Positions 52,625 to 59,579 of a stretch of DNA of 64,000 bases are shown in pieces (the first letter of the stretch is position 1; the number at the start of each line of letters is the position of its first letter). The DNA comes from CAG-582 sp964636965 (GTDB lineage: Bacteria > Bacillota_I > Bacilli_A > RF39 > UBA660): positions 13,781-77,780 of the forward strand of contig CAZWST010000002.1 in the NCBI GenBank assembly GCA_964636965.1. The letters are read 5' to 3'. Below the pieces are notes generated by a model. That model made no database searches, was not told where the DNA came from, and was given only the letters and a program-made list of their open reading frames with translations. Position numbers and translations under genes: made by a program.

Positions 52625-52981
52625 CTAAATATCATCTTTATTTATAAAATTAACTCCAATATAACATACATTATCTAAAGATGAGAAATTAACAATAAGA
52701 TTTCTGTGTCCATAAGAAGCAGTAACAACTGGAAGAGATTTTTGTTCATCAGTTAATTCACCAAATATACATCCCTGAATATTACCAGTTTCTTTAATAC
52801 TAGTAAAAGAAAGACATTCATGACATTTTAAAACATTATAATAATTTATTCTATTATTTAAAAGTGTAACTTTCAAAAGACAATGCTCACTAAAACTACA
52901 CTTATGTTTTCTTTTTCCTTTTTGAATCCAGGTTGTTTCGTTTTTATATATTTTTCTTAATGCAAGATTCCCACTTCCCAT
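52625..52981 (-). CDS. Hypothetical Cys-containing protein
   Basis: A 118-residue soluble protein not recognised. Six Cys/His-rich spots (KHKCSFSEHCLLK, LKCHECLSF) suggest a small zinc-binding unit at residues 25-60, followed by a beta-rich part (GHRNLIVNFSSLDNVCYIGV). The ribosome site AGAAGA is weak. It lies upstream of the uracil-DNA-glycosylase operon (gap about 45 bases). Confidence 0.65.
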   Translation of the reverse strand: MGSGNLALRKIYKNETTWIQKGKRKHKCSFSEHCLLKVTLLNNRINYYNVLKCHECLSFTSIKETGNIQGCIFGELTDEQKSLPVVTASYGHRNLIVNFSSLDNVCYIGVNFINKDDI

Positions 52982-53104
52982 AAATATCTTCTTTCTATTT
53001 TTTCTTTTTTTGATATATTCTCAACTACCCATAATTATAACAAATTTAAATAGTTATTTAAATGTTGGACAAGGATATTTAATTTAGAGATGTTTTTATC
53101 TAAT

Positions 53105-53130
53105 AAAAAATCAGCCTTATTTCGGGCTGA
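53105..53130 (-). terminator. Intrinsic terminator after ssrA
   Basis: TCAGCC and GGCTGA with an eight-base loop, followed by six T on the minus strand. Confidence 0.85.
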
Positions 53131-53173
53131 ATATATATATATATAATTCGAATATCTCGATTAAAATCATAAA

Positions 53174-53531
53174 TGGTGGAGACGAGCGGAGTCGAACCGC
53201 TGTCCAAGTTACTCTTCTAAATAGCGTCTACAAGTTTAGTTAGAAATTAATTGTTCATAAATGATATAAGCTTCTAACAAACAAATCATTTACTATCTTA
53301 TTAGTATTCATCTACATCATATAAGAACTAATATAGATATATTCCATATATATGAACCGAATATTTTAACTATGGAAGAATTAAAACATCAGCTCTCCTT
53401 GCTAATTATTAAGCAAATACTGGAGAAAAATTAAATTTATTGTCAGTTAATTTTAAATTTTTGCTACTTAGGGTTTGCTACCACTTGCAACTAAGTCAAG
53501 ACTATAACCTGTCGAAACCAATTACGTCCCC
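53174..53531 (-). ncRNA. ssrA: tmRNA (10Sa RNA)
   Basis: A 358-base tmRNA. The 5' end GGGGACG pairs with CGUCUCC before ACCA at the 3' end (one G-U), forming the tRNA-like acceptor with encoded CCA. The 5' sequence UUGGUUUCGACAGG is the universal tmRNA start, and AGCGG UUCGACU CCGCU is the T-arm. The tag frame runs from about 53462 to 53412, encoding a C-terminus KFNFSPVFA followed by UAA UAA. The resume codon (AAA or the AGC before it) is not certain. SmpB, its partner, is encoded at 25.3 kb. Confidence 0.95.
53412..53465 (-). other. tmRNA tag-peptide reading frame
   Basis: Inside ssrA, in the frame closed by UAA UAA at 53411-53406, codons read (S)KNLKLTDNKFNFSPVFA. The tag ends in Val-Phe-Ala, a hydrophobic end ending in Ala as required by ClpXP/Lon-type recognition but differing from the common ALAA. 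The frame was read by eye; the first tag codon is inferred. Confidence 0.8.
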
Positions 53532-53544
53532 ATTTACATAGTTA

Positions 53545-53573
53545 ATAATAACATAATTTAAGTTTATTCGCAA
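53545..53573 (-). promoter_or_regulatory. Promoter of ssrA
   Basis: TTGCGA (53573-53568), 17-base spacer, TATTAT (53550-53545) on the minus strand. The mature 5' end is 13 bases further, so the precursor is probably trimmed by RNase P. Confidence 0.65.
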
Positions 53574-53587
53574 GAAAGCTAAAATAA

Positions 53588-53610
53588 AAAAAGAATAGAT
53601 AACTATTCTT
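53588..53610 (-). terminator. Intrinsic terminator after divIC
   Basis: AAGAATAG and CTATTCTT with a four-base loop, then seven T on the minus strand; overlaps the divIC stop. Confidence 0.8.
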
Positions 53611-53890
53611 CCTCATCTCCCATATCTATTATTAATTCACCATCTTTAGTAAATAAATACTTTTCACGTGCATACTTAGCAACATACTCAGGATCTTGTA
53701 ACTTTACAACTTGTCCTTCCAAAGATTCTTCATTTTCAAGTAATTCATTATATTTTTCTTCTAAATCATTTTTGGTCTTTCTATTATTTAAAATCTGTTT
53801 CCATGTGCCAAAGCATGATAAAGATAAAACTGCACCTATACTAATTAAAAGTCCTAAATAAATAAGTAATCTAAGTCTATATTTTTTCAT
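53603..53890 (-). CDS. divIC: Septum formation initiator DivIC/FtsB-like
   Basis: A 95-residue cell-division protein: membrane segment at residues 9-27, coiled coil KNDLEEKYNELLENEESLEGQ, and the family's DPEYVAKYAREKYLFTKDGE. DivIC acts with FtsL and DivIB at the septum. It follows the YabQ-position gene, as in B. subtilis (yabP-yabQ-divIC). Its end sits just upstream of ssrA. Confidence 0.93.
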   Translation of the reverse strand: MKKYRLRLLIYLGLLISIGAVLSLSCFGTWKQILNNRKTKNDLEEKYNELLENEESLEGQVVKLQDPEYVAKYAREKYLFTKDGELIIDMGDEEE

Positions 53891-53925
53891 AGCCTAGCAT
53901 CTCCTTTATAATAGTATACTAAACT

Positions 53926-54198
53926 TTATTTATCTTTACACTTGTTTTTCTTATTTAACCTTTTATTTACATGTATTTTTACAACATATGCTATGTAAAC
54001 AGAATATAAAACATCTAAAATAACATATTCATTAAAAATAAAATAATTATAAATATAACAAACATATGAAAATATTAAAGAAAAAATAATTATTAAGAGT
54101 AACTTTATAATTGGACCTCGATTATTATTTACCATAAAAAACAAAGATAGTACAAAAGAAATAATAAATATTAAAACTAAATATATTAATTGGTTCAT
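53926..54198 (-). CDS. Small membrane protein in the YabQ position
   Basis: A 90-residue protein with about three membrane segments and a Lys-rich tail (NKRLNKKNKCKDK). It lies between yabP and divIC where Bacillus has yabQ, a spore-cortex protein, and is shorter than YabQ of Bacillus. I infer a YabQ-like role from position and topology only. Its ATG overlaps the stop of yabP by 4 bases. Confidence 0.7.
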   Translation of the reverse strand: MNQLIYLVLIFIISFVLSLFFMVNNNRGPIIKLLLIIIFSLIFSYVCYIYNYFIFNEYVILDVLYSVYIAYVVKIHVNKRLNKKNKCKDK

Positions 54199-54461
54199 TT
54201 AAATAATTTGGTGATCAATGACTCGTTTGATTTAATATTAGAATAGCTAATTGAATCAATAGATCCTTTTATAGAAACATTTCCATCTATCGTATCTAGT
54301 TTAATCATTTCTAATTCTTCACCTTTAATTATAATATCGCCCATATTAGATTCTAATGCAAATTGTTTATCATCAAAATTAATAATTCTTTTTATCCCGC
54401 TTATAATAATACTTTTTCTATCTACCATTTTTACAACATGATTCATACTTTGTGTTTCCAT
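54195..54461 (-). CDS. yabP: Sporulation protein YabP
   Basis: An 88-residue YabP-type protein with the pattern NHVVKMVDRKSIIISGIKRIINFDDKQFALESNMGDIIIKGEEL, including the family's D-R-K-x-I-x-I-S-G and L-E-S-N-x-G turns, then IDGNVSIKGSIDSISY. In B. subtilis YabP is needed for spore formation. Overlaps the following gene; followed by divIC. Its presence argues for sporulation capacity in this organism or a recent ancestor. Confidence 0.88.
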   Translation of the reverse strand: METQSMNHVVKMVDRKSIIISGIKRIINFDDKQFALESNMGDIIIKGEELEMIKLDTIDGNVSIKGSIDSISYSNIKSNESLITKLFK

Positions 54462-54493
54462 AACATCCTCCTAATAAAATAGTATTACTATTC

Positions 54494-54521
54494 CAAAAAA
54501 AAATTCACGAAATCGTGAATT
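54494..54521 (-). terminator. Intrinsic terminator after spoVG
   Basis: AATTCACGA and TCGTGAATT form a 9-bp stem with a two-base centre, followed by seven T on the minus strand. Confidence 0.85.
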
Positions 54522-54798
54522 ATTCAGAAACTTCTGCGTTTTTTAACTCTTTTTCATATTCAGTTAAAATTGCATCAGTAAATATTTGACGTGCTTCTGG
54601 GTTAATTGGATGAGCTATATCTCTATATTCTCCAGGAGCAGTTTGTTTACTTGGCATTGCTAAGAATAAACCATTGTCTCCCTCAAGTATTCTTATATCA
54701 TGTACAACAAATTGATTATCTATTGTCACAGATGCGAATCCTCTCATTTTGGAATTTTCCTTTTCAACTACACGTACACGTACATTTGTAATCTCCAT
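54520..54798 (-). CDS. spoVG: RNA-binding regulator SpoVG
   Basis: A 92-residue SpoVG: MEITNVRVRVVEKENSKMRGFASVTIDNQFVVHDIRILEG and LFLAMPSKQTAPGEYRDIAHPINPEAR match the family exactly in layout. It is an RNA/DNA-binding regulator with roles in septation and sporulation. AGAGGTGACACAGG before the ATG. Between the yabG remnant and yabP, as in Bacillus. Confidence 0.97.
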   Translation of the reverse strand: MEITNVRVRVVEKENSKMRGFASVTIDNQFVVHDIRILEGDNGLFLAMPSKQTAPGEYRDIAHPINPEARQIFTDAILTEYEKELKNAEVSE

Positions 54799-54867
54799 CC
54801 TGTGTCACCTCTCTACTATAATATATTTTAATACATTTAAAATATAATTGCAATAAATTTTATTTTT

Positions 54868-55401
54868 TTATCTAGGATAACCTACATACATCATCCCAGT
54901 TCCTAAAATGCCTCCTATTCCACTTTTTCCATATTTTGTTTTTGAAAGTAGTTCTTTTATGTCTATTTTTTTATCCCTTTCAGTTAAAGAAATATTAACA
55001 GCAATAACTGCGGGATCTAACGCATGTATATTAACTCTTTTTGGACTTGAAGCAAAATTTGCACCACTCCTGATTAAATCTTCATAATCACTTTGACATG
55101 CTCCAGCAATAATTACTAATTTTTCATGGGATTTTTCATATTCACGAGCTTTTAAAATTGTATCTCTAAAGTATTTAGAATTCTTATAATTATTGATATT
55201 GGTTTCATCACCGTTTTTTGAATCATATGCATCATGACCTGTAATAACCAAAATATCTGGTCTTGTTTCATTAAGAAGATCTTTAATTTTATCAGGCATT
55301 AAAGATTCTGGTAATTGTTTCCCTATTGCTAAGCAGTCACATTCTTTATAAAAATCTAAAGATTTATTTAAATAATCAACATCACCATCTGCTGTCTTTT
55401 T
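54868..55401 (-). pseudogene. yabG: YabG sporulation protease, 5'-truncated
   Basis: YabG is the protease that matures spore-coat proteins. The C-terminal part is clear: PDILVITGHDAYDSKNGDE, IIAGACQSDYEDLIRSGANFASSPKRVNIHALDP. Homology continues in frame upstream of the only ATG (55299) through DGDVDYLNKSLDFY up to about 55401, where an in-frame TAA (55404-55402) ends it without any start codon. Compared from memory with the B. subtilis protein of about 290 residues, roughly the first 110 are missing. The break is abrupt, and the sequence to the right belongs to a different, plus-strand gene. See findings. Confidence 0.8.
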
Positions 55402-55451
55402 TTATGTAACAAAAAAAGAAAAAATATAAAGATTTATTTTAACTTATATGC

Positions 55452-55457
55452 TATAAT
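55452..55457 (+). promoter_or_regulatory. Extended -10 promoter of the InlB-repeat gene
   Basis: TATGCTATAAT on the plus strand: TATAAT at 55452-55457 with TG two bases upstream. No good -35. It lies 21 bases before the GTG start. Confidence 0.6.
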
Positions 55458-55477
55458 AAATAAAAGAAGGTGTTAGT

Positions 55478-56539
55478 GTGAAGAATTTAAAGGAGTTAAT
55501 CGACGATAATAAGCCTGTAGCAATACTATCAATACTAACAATTATTGCAATTATTATCGGATTAGTATGTTTTGGAACTAAAACTATTGAAAAAACAACT
55601 GAAAAGAAAGTTTTAATGGATCAATCATACACAATGTATTTTAAGGAAAGTGCTGTAGTAAAATTAACAATAAGGGAAAGTTACTATAAGTGTGGTAAAA
55701 ATGTCTGCAGTGATTATGAAGATACAATATCTAGTTTTGATTTCATTAATGACGAAGCTAAAAACATCTACGCAAACATTAATATTAAAAATAAAGATTT
55801 AGATGAAGCAATAAGCCTATTACTAAATGAAGCTAAAACTAAAAATCATAATATAGAGTCTTTAAGACTAATAAGTAACTGGAAAACAAGATATAGTGAA
55901 GAAGAGTTTAAAAAACTATTAAATAAATACCTAGGTGAAACACCTGCATTCCCAATCGTATTCGAATATCAAGAAAAAGTTGATGATCAAAGTGTTTTAC
56001 AAGCAAATCCAGTTAAAACATATACTATAACTTTTGACAGTAATTTAGGAACTGCTGTTGATACTCAAATAGTTAATGAAAATGAACTTGCAGTTGAACC
56101 AAACATTCCAACTAGAGAAGGTTACGACTTTGTAAGATGGCAATATAATGGTAGACCATTTAGTTTTGATACACCGATCACTAAAGACTATACATTAAGA
56201 GCCTCATGGAAGAAAAAACCTACTGTTTCAACAAAAACATCTACAACATCTACAACAAAAAAACCTAATCAAAATAACAATAATAACGGAAATAATAACA
56301 ACAACAATAATAATAACAATAACAACAATAATAACAATGGCAATGACAATAATGGTAATAACGGCGGAAGTGGTTCATCTGAACCTGAAAAACCTAGTGA
56401 GCCTGAAAAGCCAACTGAGCCTGCAAAACCAGCCGAACCTGAAAAACCTACAAAACCAGTAGATAATGATAATAATGATGATAATGATGATAATCCAACT
56501 CCAGAAGATAGTGGAAATGATCAAAATGAAGCAAACTAA
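55478..56539 (+). CDS. Surface protein with InlB-type repeat and poly-Asn/Pro-rich tail
   Basis: A 353-residue protein beginning with GTG (AGAAGGTG upstream). A membrane helix lies at residues 16-33. A coiled/alpha region follows, then an InlB B-repeat (Listeria-Bacteroides) at about 180-248 (TYTITFDSNLG, NIPTREGYDFVRWQYNG, TLRASWKKK), a Thr/Lys linker, a poly-Asn tract, and a Pro-Glu-Lys repeat tail (EPEKPTEPAKPAEPEKPTKP). No LPXTG. It looks anchored by the N-terminal helix with the rest outside. It sits at the junction with the yabG remnant. Confidence 0.88.
   Translation: MKNLKELIDDNKPVAILSILTIIAIIIGLVCFGTKTIEKTTEKKVLMDQSYTMYFKESAVVKLTIRESYYKCGKNVCSDYEDTISSFDFINDEAKNIYANINIKNKDLDEAISLLLNEAKTKNHNIESLRLISNWKTRYSEEEFKKLLNKYLGETPAFPIVFEYQEKVDDQSVLQANPVKTYTITFDSNLGTAVDTQIVNENELAVEPNIPTREGYDFVRWQYNGRPFSFDTPITKDYTLRASWKKKPTVSTKTSTTSTTKKPNQNNNNNGNNNNNNNNNNNNNNNNGNDNNGNNGGSGSSEPEKPSEPEKPTEPAKPAEPEKPTKPVDNDNNDDNDDNPTPEDSGNDQNEAN
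56267..56361 (+). repeat. AAT/AAC trinucleotide tract encoding poly-Asn
   Basis: About 32 codons that are almost all AAT or AAC, broken by a few GGA/GGC/GAC. Such tracts are prone to length change by slippage and would vary the linker length of the surface protein. Confidence 0.85.
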
Positions 56540-56563
56540 AAAGGCTATTTAAAAGCCTTTTTT
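56537..56563. terminator. Bidirectional terminator
   Basis: AAAAGGCT and AGCCTTTT form a stem with a short loop, T on the plus strand side and the recombinase stop inside it. Confidence 0.8.
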
Positions 56564-57924
56564 ATATTATAATAAATTTTAATCGAATCAAATATTTCTA
56601 CTCTCTTAATACAATTAATCTCAAAAATATTGAAAGAATAACTACTAATTGCAGTTCTAACATCAAAAGAGTTTAAATATTTAATCACACTATCATTTAT
56701 ATTATATGTACGATTTAATTTATCAAGATTCTTATAGAATAATTCTAAAGAAATAGCATAAGAACATTTTTTCTTATATAGTTCTTTATATTTTAATATA
56801 TAATTATTTTTACTCTCTATAAATAATTTTAATTTATCATTTATATACTCAATTAATCTAGTTTCAGTATTTTCTTTAATCATATTAATTTTTTCTTCAT
56901 TTAATATTAAATAAAAATTATAACTAATTAAATTTTTTAATTTAGAAAAAGTAATTGTCTTATTACAATTAATACATTTATAATAAAACTGACATTTATT
57001 ATTCTTGAATCGCTTATAAAATTTCATTTCTAATTTACATTTACTACAACAAACAGGAAACGTTAATTTTTTTTCACACTTTATTAAGTCATGTTCTTGA
57101 TAACTTTTTAACATAGAATTAGCGATTAAAAAATCATCTTCGCTTATTATTGCAGGAAAGACATTATTAATATATTCGTAATTTCTCTCTCTTATATATT
57201 TACGCGATTTATCTTTATAACTATTCTTTATTGACTTTCTAACTATTAAATCACCTTTATATAGAGCATTTTTAAGCGTTTTACGAACCTTTTTATAATT
57301 CCATAATGAAATATGCGGATTATTTAAATAATCTTCTATTTCATTTAAATGATTAACAATTGAAGTAATAGAATTACCACTAATAAATTTCTTAAATATT
57401 AATCTTATTATCGAGGCTTCTTTTTCATTAATTATTAAAGTTCTTATGGAATCAATATATACAATATTATAACCAAAAGGCGCTTTTGGACCAATATATT
57501 CGTGATTAACAGTCTTTAAATAGGAAATATTCTTTCTCTTAATAGATGCATCTTTTACATACAATTCATTAATTAATGTTTTAATATGCATAATAGATTC
57601 ACTATAATTATCTTCAATCGAGATTAGTTTTATATTATATTTACTAAATAACTCCTCAATATAATAACATGTTTCAAAAAAAGATCTTCCCAAACGAGAA
57701 ATATCTTTAACAATTATTATTCTAACCATTTTATTAAGTATATATTCTTTTAATTCGTTAAATGCTTTTCTATTATAAGTAATACCACTTACTCCATCAT
57801 CAATAAATATACGGTCTAACTTATAATTATTATTAATACAATAGCTTTTTATTAAATTTATTTGATTTATAATACTTAAACTTTTATTTTCTTTAACGCT
57901 TATTCTTACATATCCAACTATCAT
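56545..57924 (-). CDS. Large serine recombinase, second of pair
   Basis: A 459-residue large serine recombinase. N-terminal resolvase domain with catalytic Ser9 in GYVRISV and VKDISRLGRSFFET; recombinase domain (GPKAPFGYN, HISLWNYKKVRKTLKNALYKGDL); a zinc ribbon with CCSKCKLEMKFYKRFKNNK and CINC; a C-terminal helical part. It can cut and rejoin DNA at att sites. It overlaps the first recombinase gene by 4 bases, so the two are translationally coupled. The C-terminal coiled coil is shorter than in phage integrases. Confidence 0.93.
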   Translation of the reverse strand: MIVGYVRISVKENKSLSIINQINLIKSYCINNNYKLDRIFIDDGVSGITYNRKAFNELKEYILNKMVRIIIVKDISRLGRSFFETCYYIEELFSKYNIKLISIEDNYSESIMHIKTLINELYVKDASIKRKNISYLKTVNHEYIGPKAPFGYNIVYIDSIRTLIINEKEASIIRLIFKKFISGNSITSIVNHLNEIEDYLNNPHISLWNYKKVRKTLKNALYKGDLIVRKSIKNSYKDKSRKYIRERNYEYINNVFPAIISEDDFLIANSMLKSYQEHDLIKCEKKLTFPVCCSKCKLEMKFYKRFKNNKCQFYYKCINCNKTITFSKLKNLISYNFYLILNEEKINMIKENTETRLIEYINDKLKLFIESKNNYILKYKELYKKKCSYAISLELFYKNLDKLNRTYNINDSVIKYLNSFDVRTAISSYSFNIFEINCIKRVEIFDSIKIYYNIKKAFK

Positions 57925-59390
57925 TGAAAATAAAACCTATAATAAATATATACATTTTTATGTTTATCAATGGATATCTTATTAATAAGTGAAGAGTATA
58001 TATATTTATCATCCAAATTCATAAATTTATTATAAATAAAATCCATTTTATTTATTAATGAATCTTTCACTTTTTTCATTTTATTTAATTTATACTTCTT
58101 TTCTTTTATTTCTTCTTCAATACTACTTCTTAATAAGAGATAATCATTATCAGTTATAATCCCATTTATTTTATCTTTATATAATGAAACTAACAATTCT
58201 TTTTCATCTTCTAACAAAGAGTTAGACTTAAAAACATCTTCACTCATTAACTTTTCTTCTATAATTTTATTAAGAATCTTAAAGAATGTAGTTTTATTTA
58301 AAAAACTTGATAAGGATGTTTTTATCAATTCATTAAGTTTATCTTCTCTAAAATAATGCATTGAACATTTTTTACCATTATTCTTAGCATAAGTACTACA
58401 ACAATATATAACTCCTGATTTAGTTTTCCTTACAAACATATTTTTATTACAATCTCTACATTTTACTAATCCTTTCAAAAGATAATCATATTTCTTATGT
58501 CTTATAATTTCATTTTTTTTATTAACACTTTTAAAGAGATCCTCATCAATAATAGCTGGATGATTATCTGATATCTGTATCCATTCTTTTTCATCTAAAA
58601 GTTTTCTTTTAATAGACTTCAAGCTTACTCTTTCATATCTTCTTTGACGCATTAGACCAACGTATACAGGATTTCTTAAAATATAATTTATAGATGAAGA
58701 TGTCCAAGAAGATTTATTTATTTTTCCTCTATTATTATAAATATTGGGAGGTGCTATTTTTCTTTTAGTTAAAGCTCTCGCAATTAAAGATGCATTCATT
58801 CCACTATTGGACATCCTAAATATATCTTTCACTACAAAAGAAGCATTATTATCTATTTCTAATACTCTCGAATCTTTTAAACTTCTTTTATACCCATATG
58901 GTACAGTACTCCCCATAAAATACCCTTTTCGCATTAGCTCATGCCTAGATGATTTAATTTTTGTAGAAATATCTTTTAAGTACATATCATTTAAAACTGT
59001 TTTAAAAGGTATTATATCGTCACTTATCGATGGTATATATGAATCATACTGATCAAGTATAGCGATATATCTTACGTTATTTTCAGGAAACACTTTATAT
59101 ATATAATTGCTTGTACCAAGAAAGTCTCTACCTAGTCTTGATATATCTTTTGTAATAACTAAATTAATAATATGTGCATCAATATCAGCAAGCATTCTTT
59201 TAAAAGCCGGACGATTAAAATTACCACCTGAATAACCATCATCCACATAATACTTAACTATTTCAATATTATTCTTTATACAATAATCATTTATTACATT
59301 CTTTTGATTTATAATACTTGTGCTATCTTCATTGCTCTTACTTTCAGAAACAGAAATACGTGCATATACACCAGCCTTAAATATTTCCAT
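57921..59390 (-). CDS. Large serine recombinase, first of pair
   Basis: A 489-residue large serine recombinase with catalytic Ser13 in VYARISVSES, VITKDISRLGRDFLGTSNY, recombinase domain (GSTVPYGYKRS, SSWTSSSINYILRNPVYVGL), zinc ribbon KCRDCNKNMFVRKTKSG ... CCSTYAKNNGKKCS, and a long coiled C-terminus. It is only partly similar to the second recombinase; the resolvase cores are alike but the pair is not a recent duplication. Overlaps a 40-codon gene upstream by 14 bases. Confidence 0.95.
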   Translation of the reverse strand: MEIFKAGVYARISVSESKSNEDSTSIINQKNVINDYCIKNNIEIVKYYVDDGYSGGNFNRPAFKRMLADIDAHIINLVITKDISRLGRDFLGTSNYIYKVFPENNVRYIAILDQYDSYIPSISDDIIPFKTVLNDMYLKDISTKIKSSRHELMRKGYFMGSTVPYGYKRSLKDSRVLEIDNNASFVVKDIFRMSNSGMNASLIARALTKRKIAPPNIYNNRGKINKSSWTSSSINYILRNPVYVGLMRQRRYERVSLKSIKRKLLDEKEWIQISDNHPAIIDEDLFKSVNKKNEIIRHKKYDYLLKGLVKCRDCNKNMFVRKTKSGVIYCCSTYAKNNGKKCSMHYFREDKLNELIKTSLSSFLNKTTFFKILNKIIEEKLMSEDVFKSNSLLEDEKELLVSLYKDKINGIITDNDYLLLRSSIEEEIKEKKYKLNKMKKVKDSLINKMDFIYNKFMNLDDKYIYSSLINKISIDKHKNVYIYYRFYFQ

Positions 59391-59499
59391 TATCTATTTT
59401 TTCCCTTATATAATTATAAAGTATCTCTTCAATCAATTCCTCAAGGCTTTTTCCATCTTCATTAAATATATTTATAACTTCTGACTTTTTATTTTTCAT
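59377..59499 (-). CDS. 40-residue protein upstream of the recombinases
   Basis: A small gene not covered by longer frames. It reads MKNKKSEVINIFNEDGKSLEELIEEILYNY... with GTGAGGAT upstream of the ATG at 59499, and its stop lies inside the first recombinase gene. Amphipathic helix (SLEELIEEILYNYI). Small proteins of this type often precede paired serine recombinases and may be directionality or partner factors; that role is inference. Confidence 0.7.
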   Translation of the reverse strand: MKNKKSEVINIFNEDGKSLEELIEEILYNYIREKIDNGNI

Positions 59500-59544
59500 A
59501 AATATCCTCACAAATATATATGAATTAACGAACAATTTAAGAAT

Positions 59545-59573
59545 AAAAAAACTAGTTAGAATAATCTAACTAG
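59545..59573 (-). terminator. Intrinsic terminator after the giant surface protein gene
   Basis: CTAGTTAGA and TCTAACTAG form a 9-bp stem with a short loop, followed by seven T on the minus strand. Confidence 0.85.
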
Positions 59574-59579
59574 CTTCTT

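Noticed and set aside
54868..55299. yabG as an intact short gene starting at ATG 55299
   Set aside because: No good ribosome site precedes it and YabG homology extends in frame past the ATG; a truncated gene fits better.
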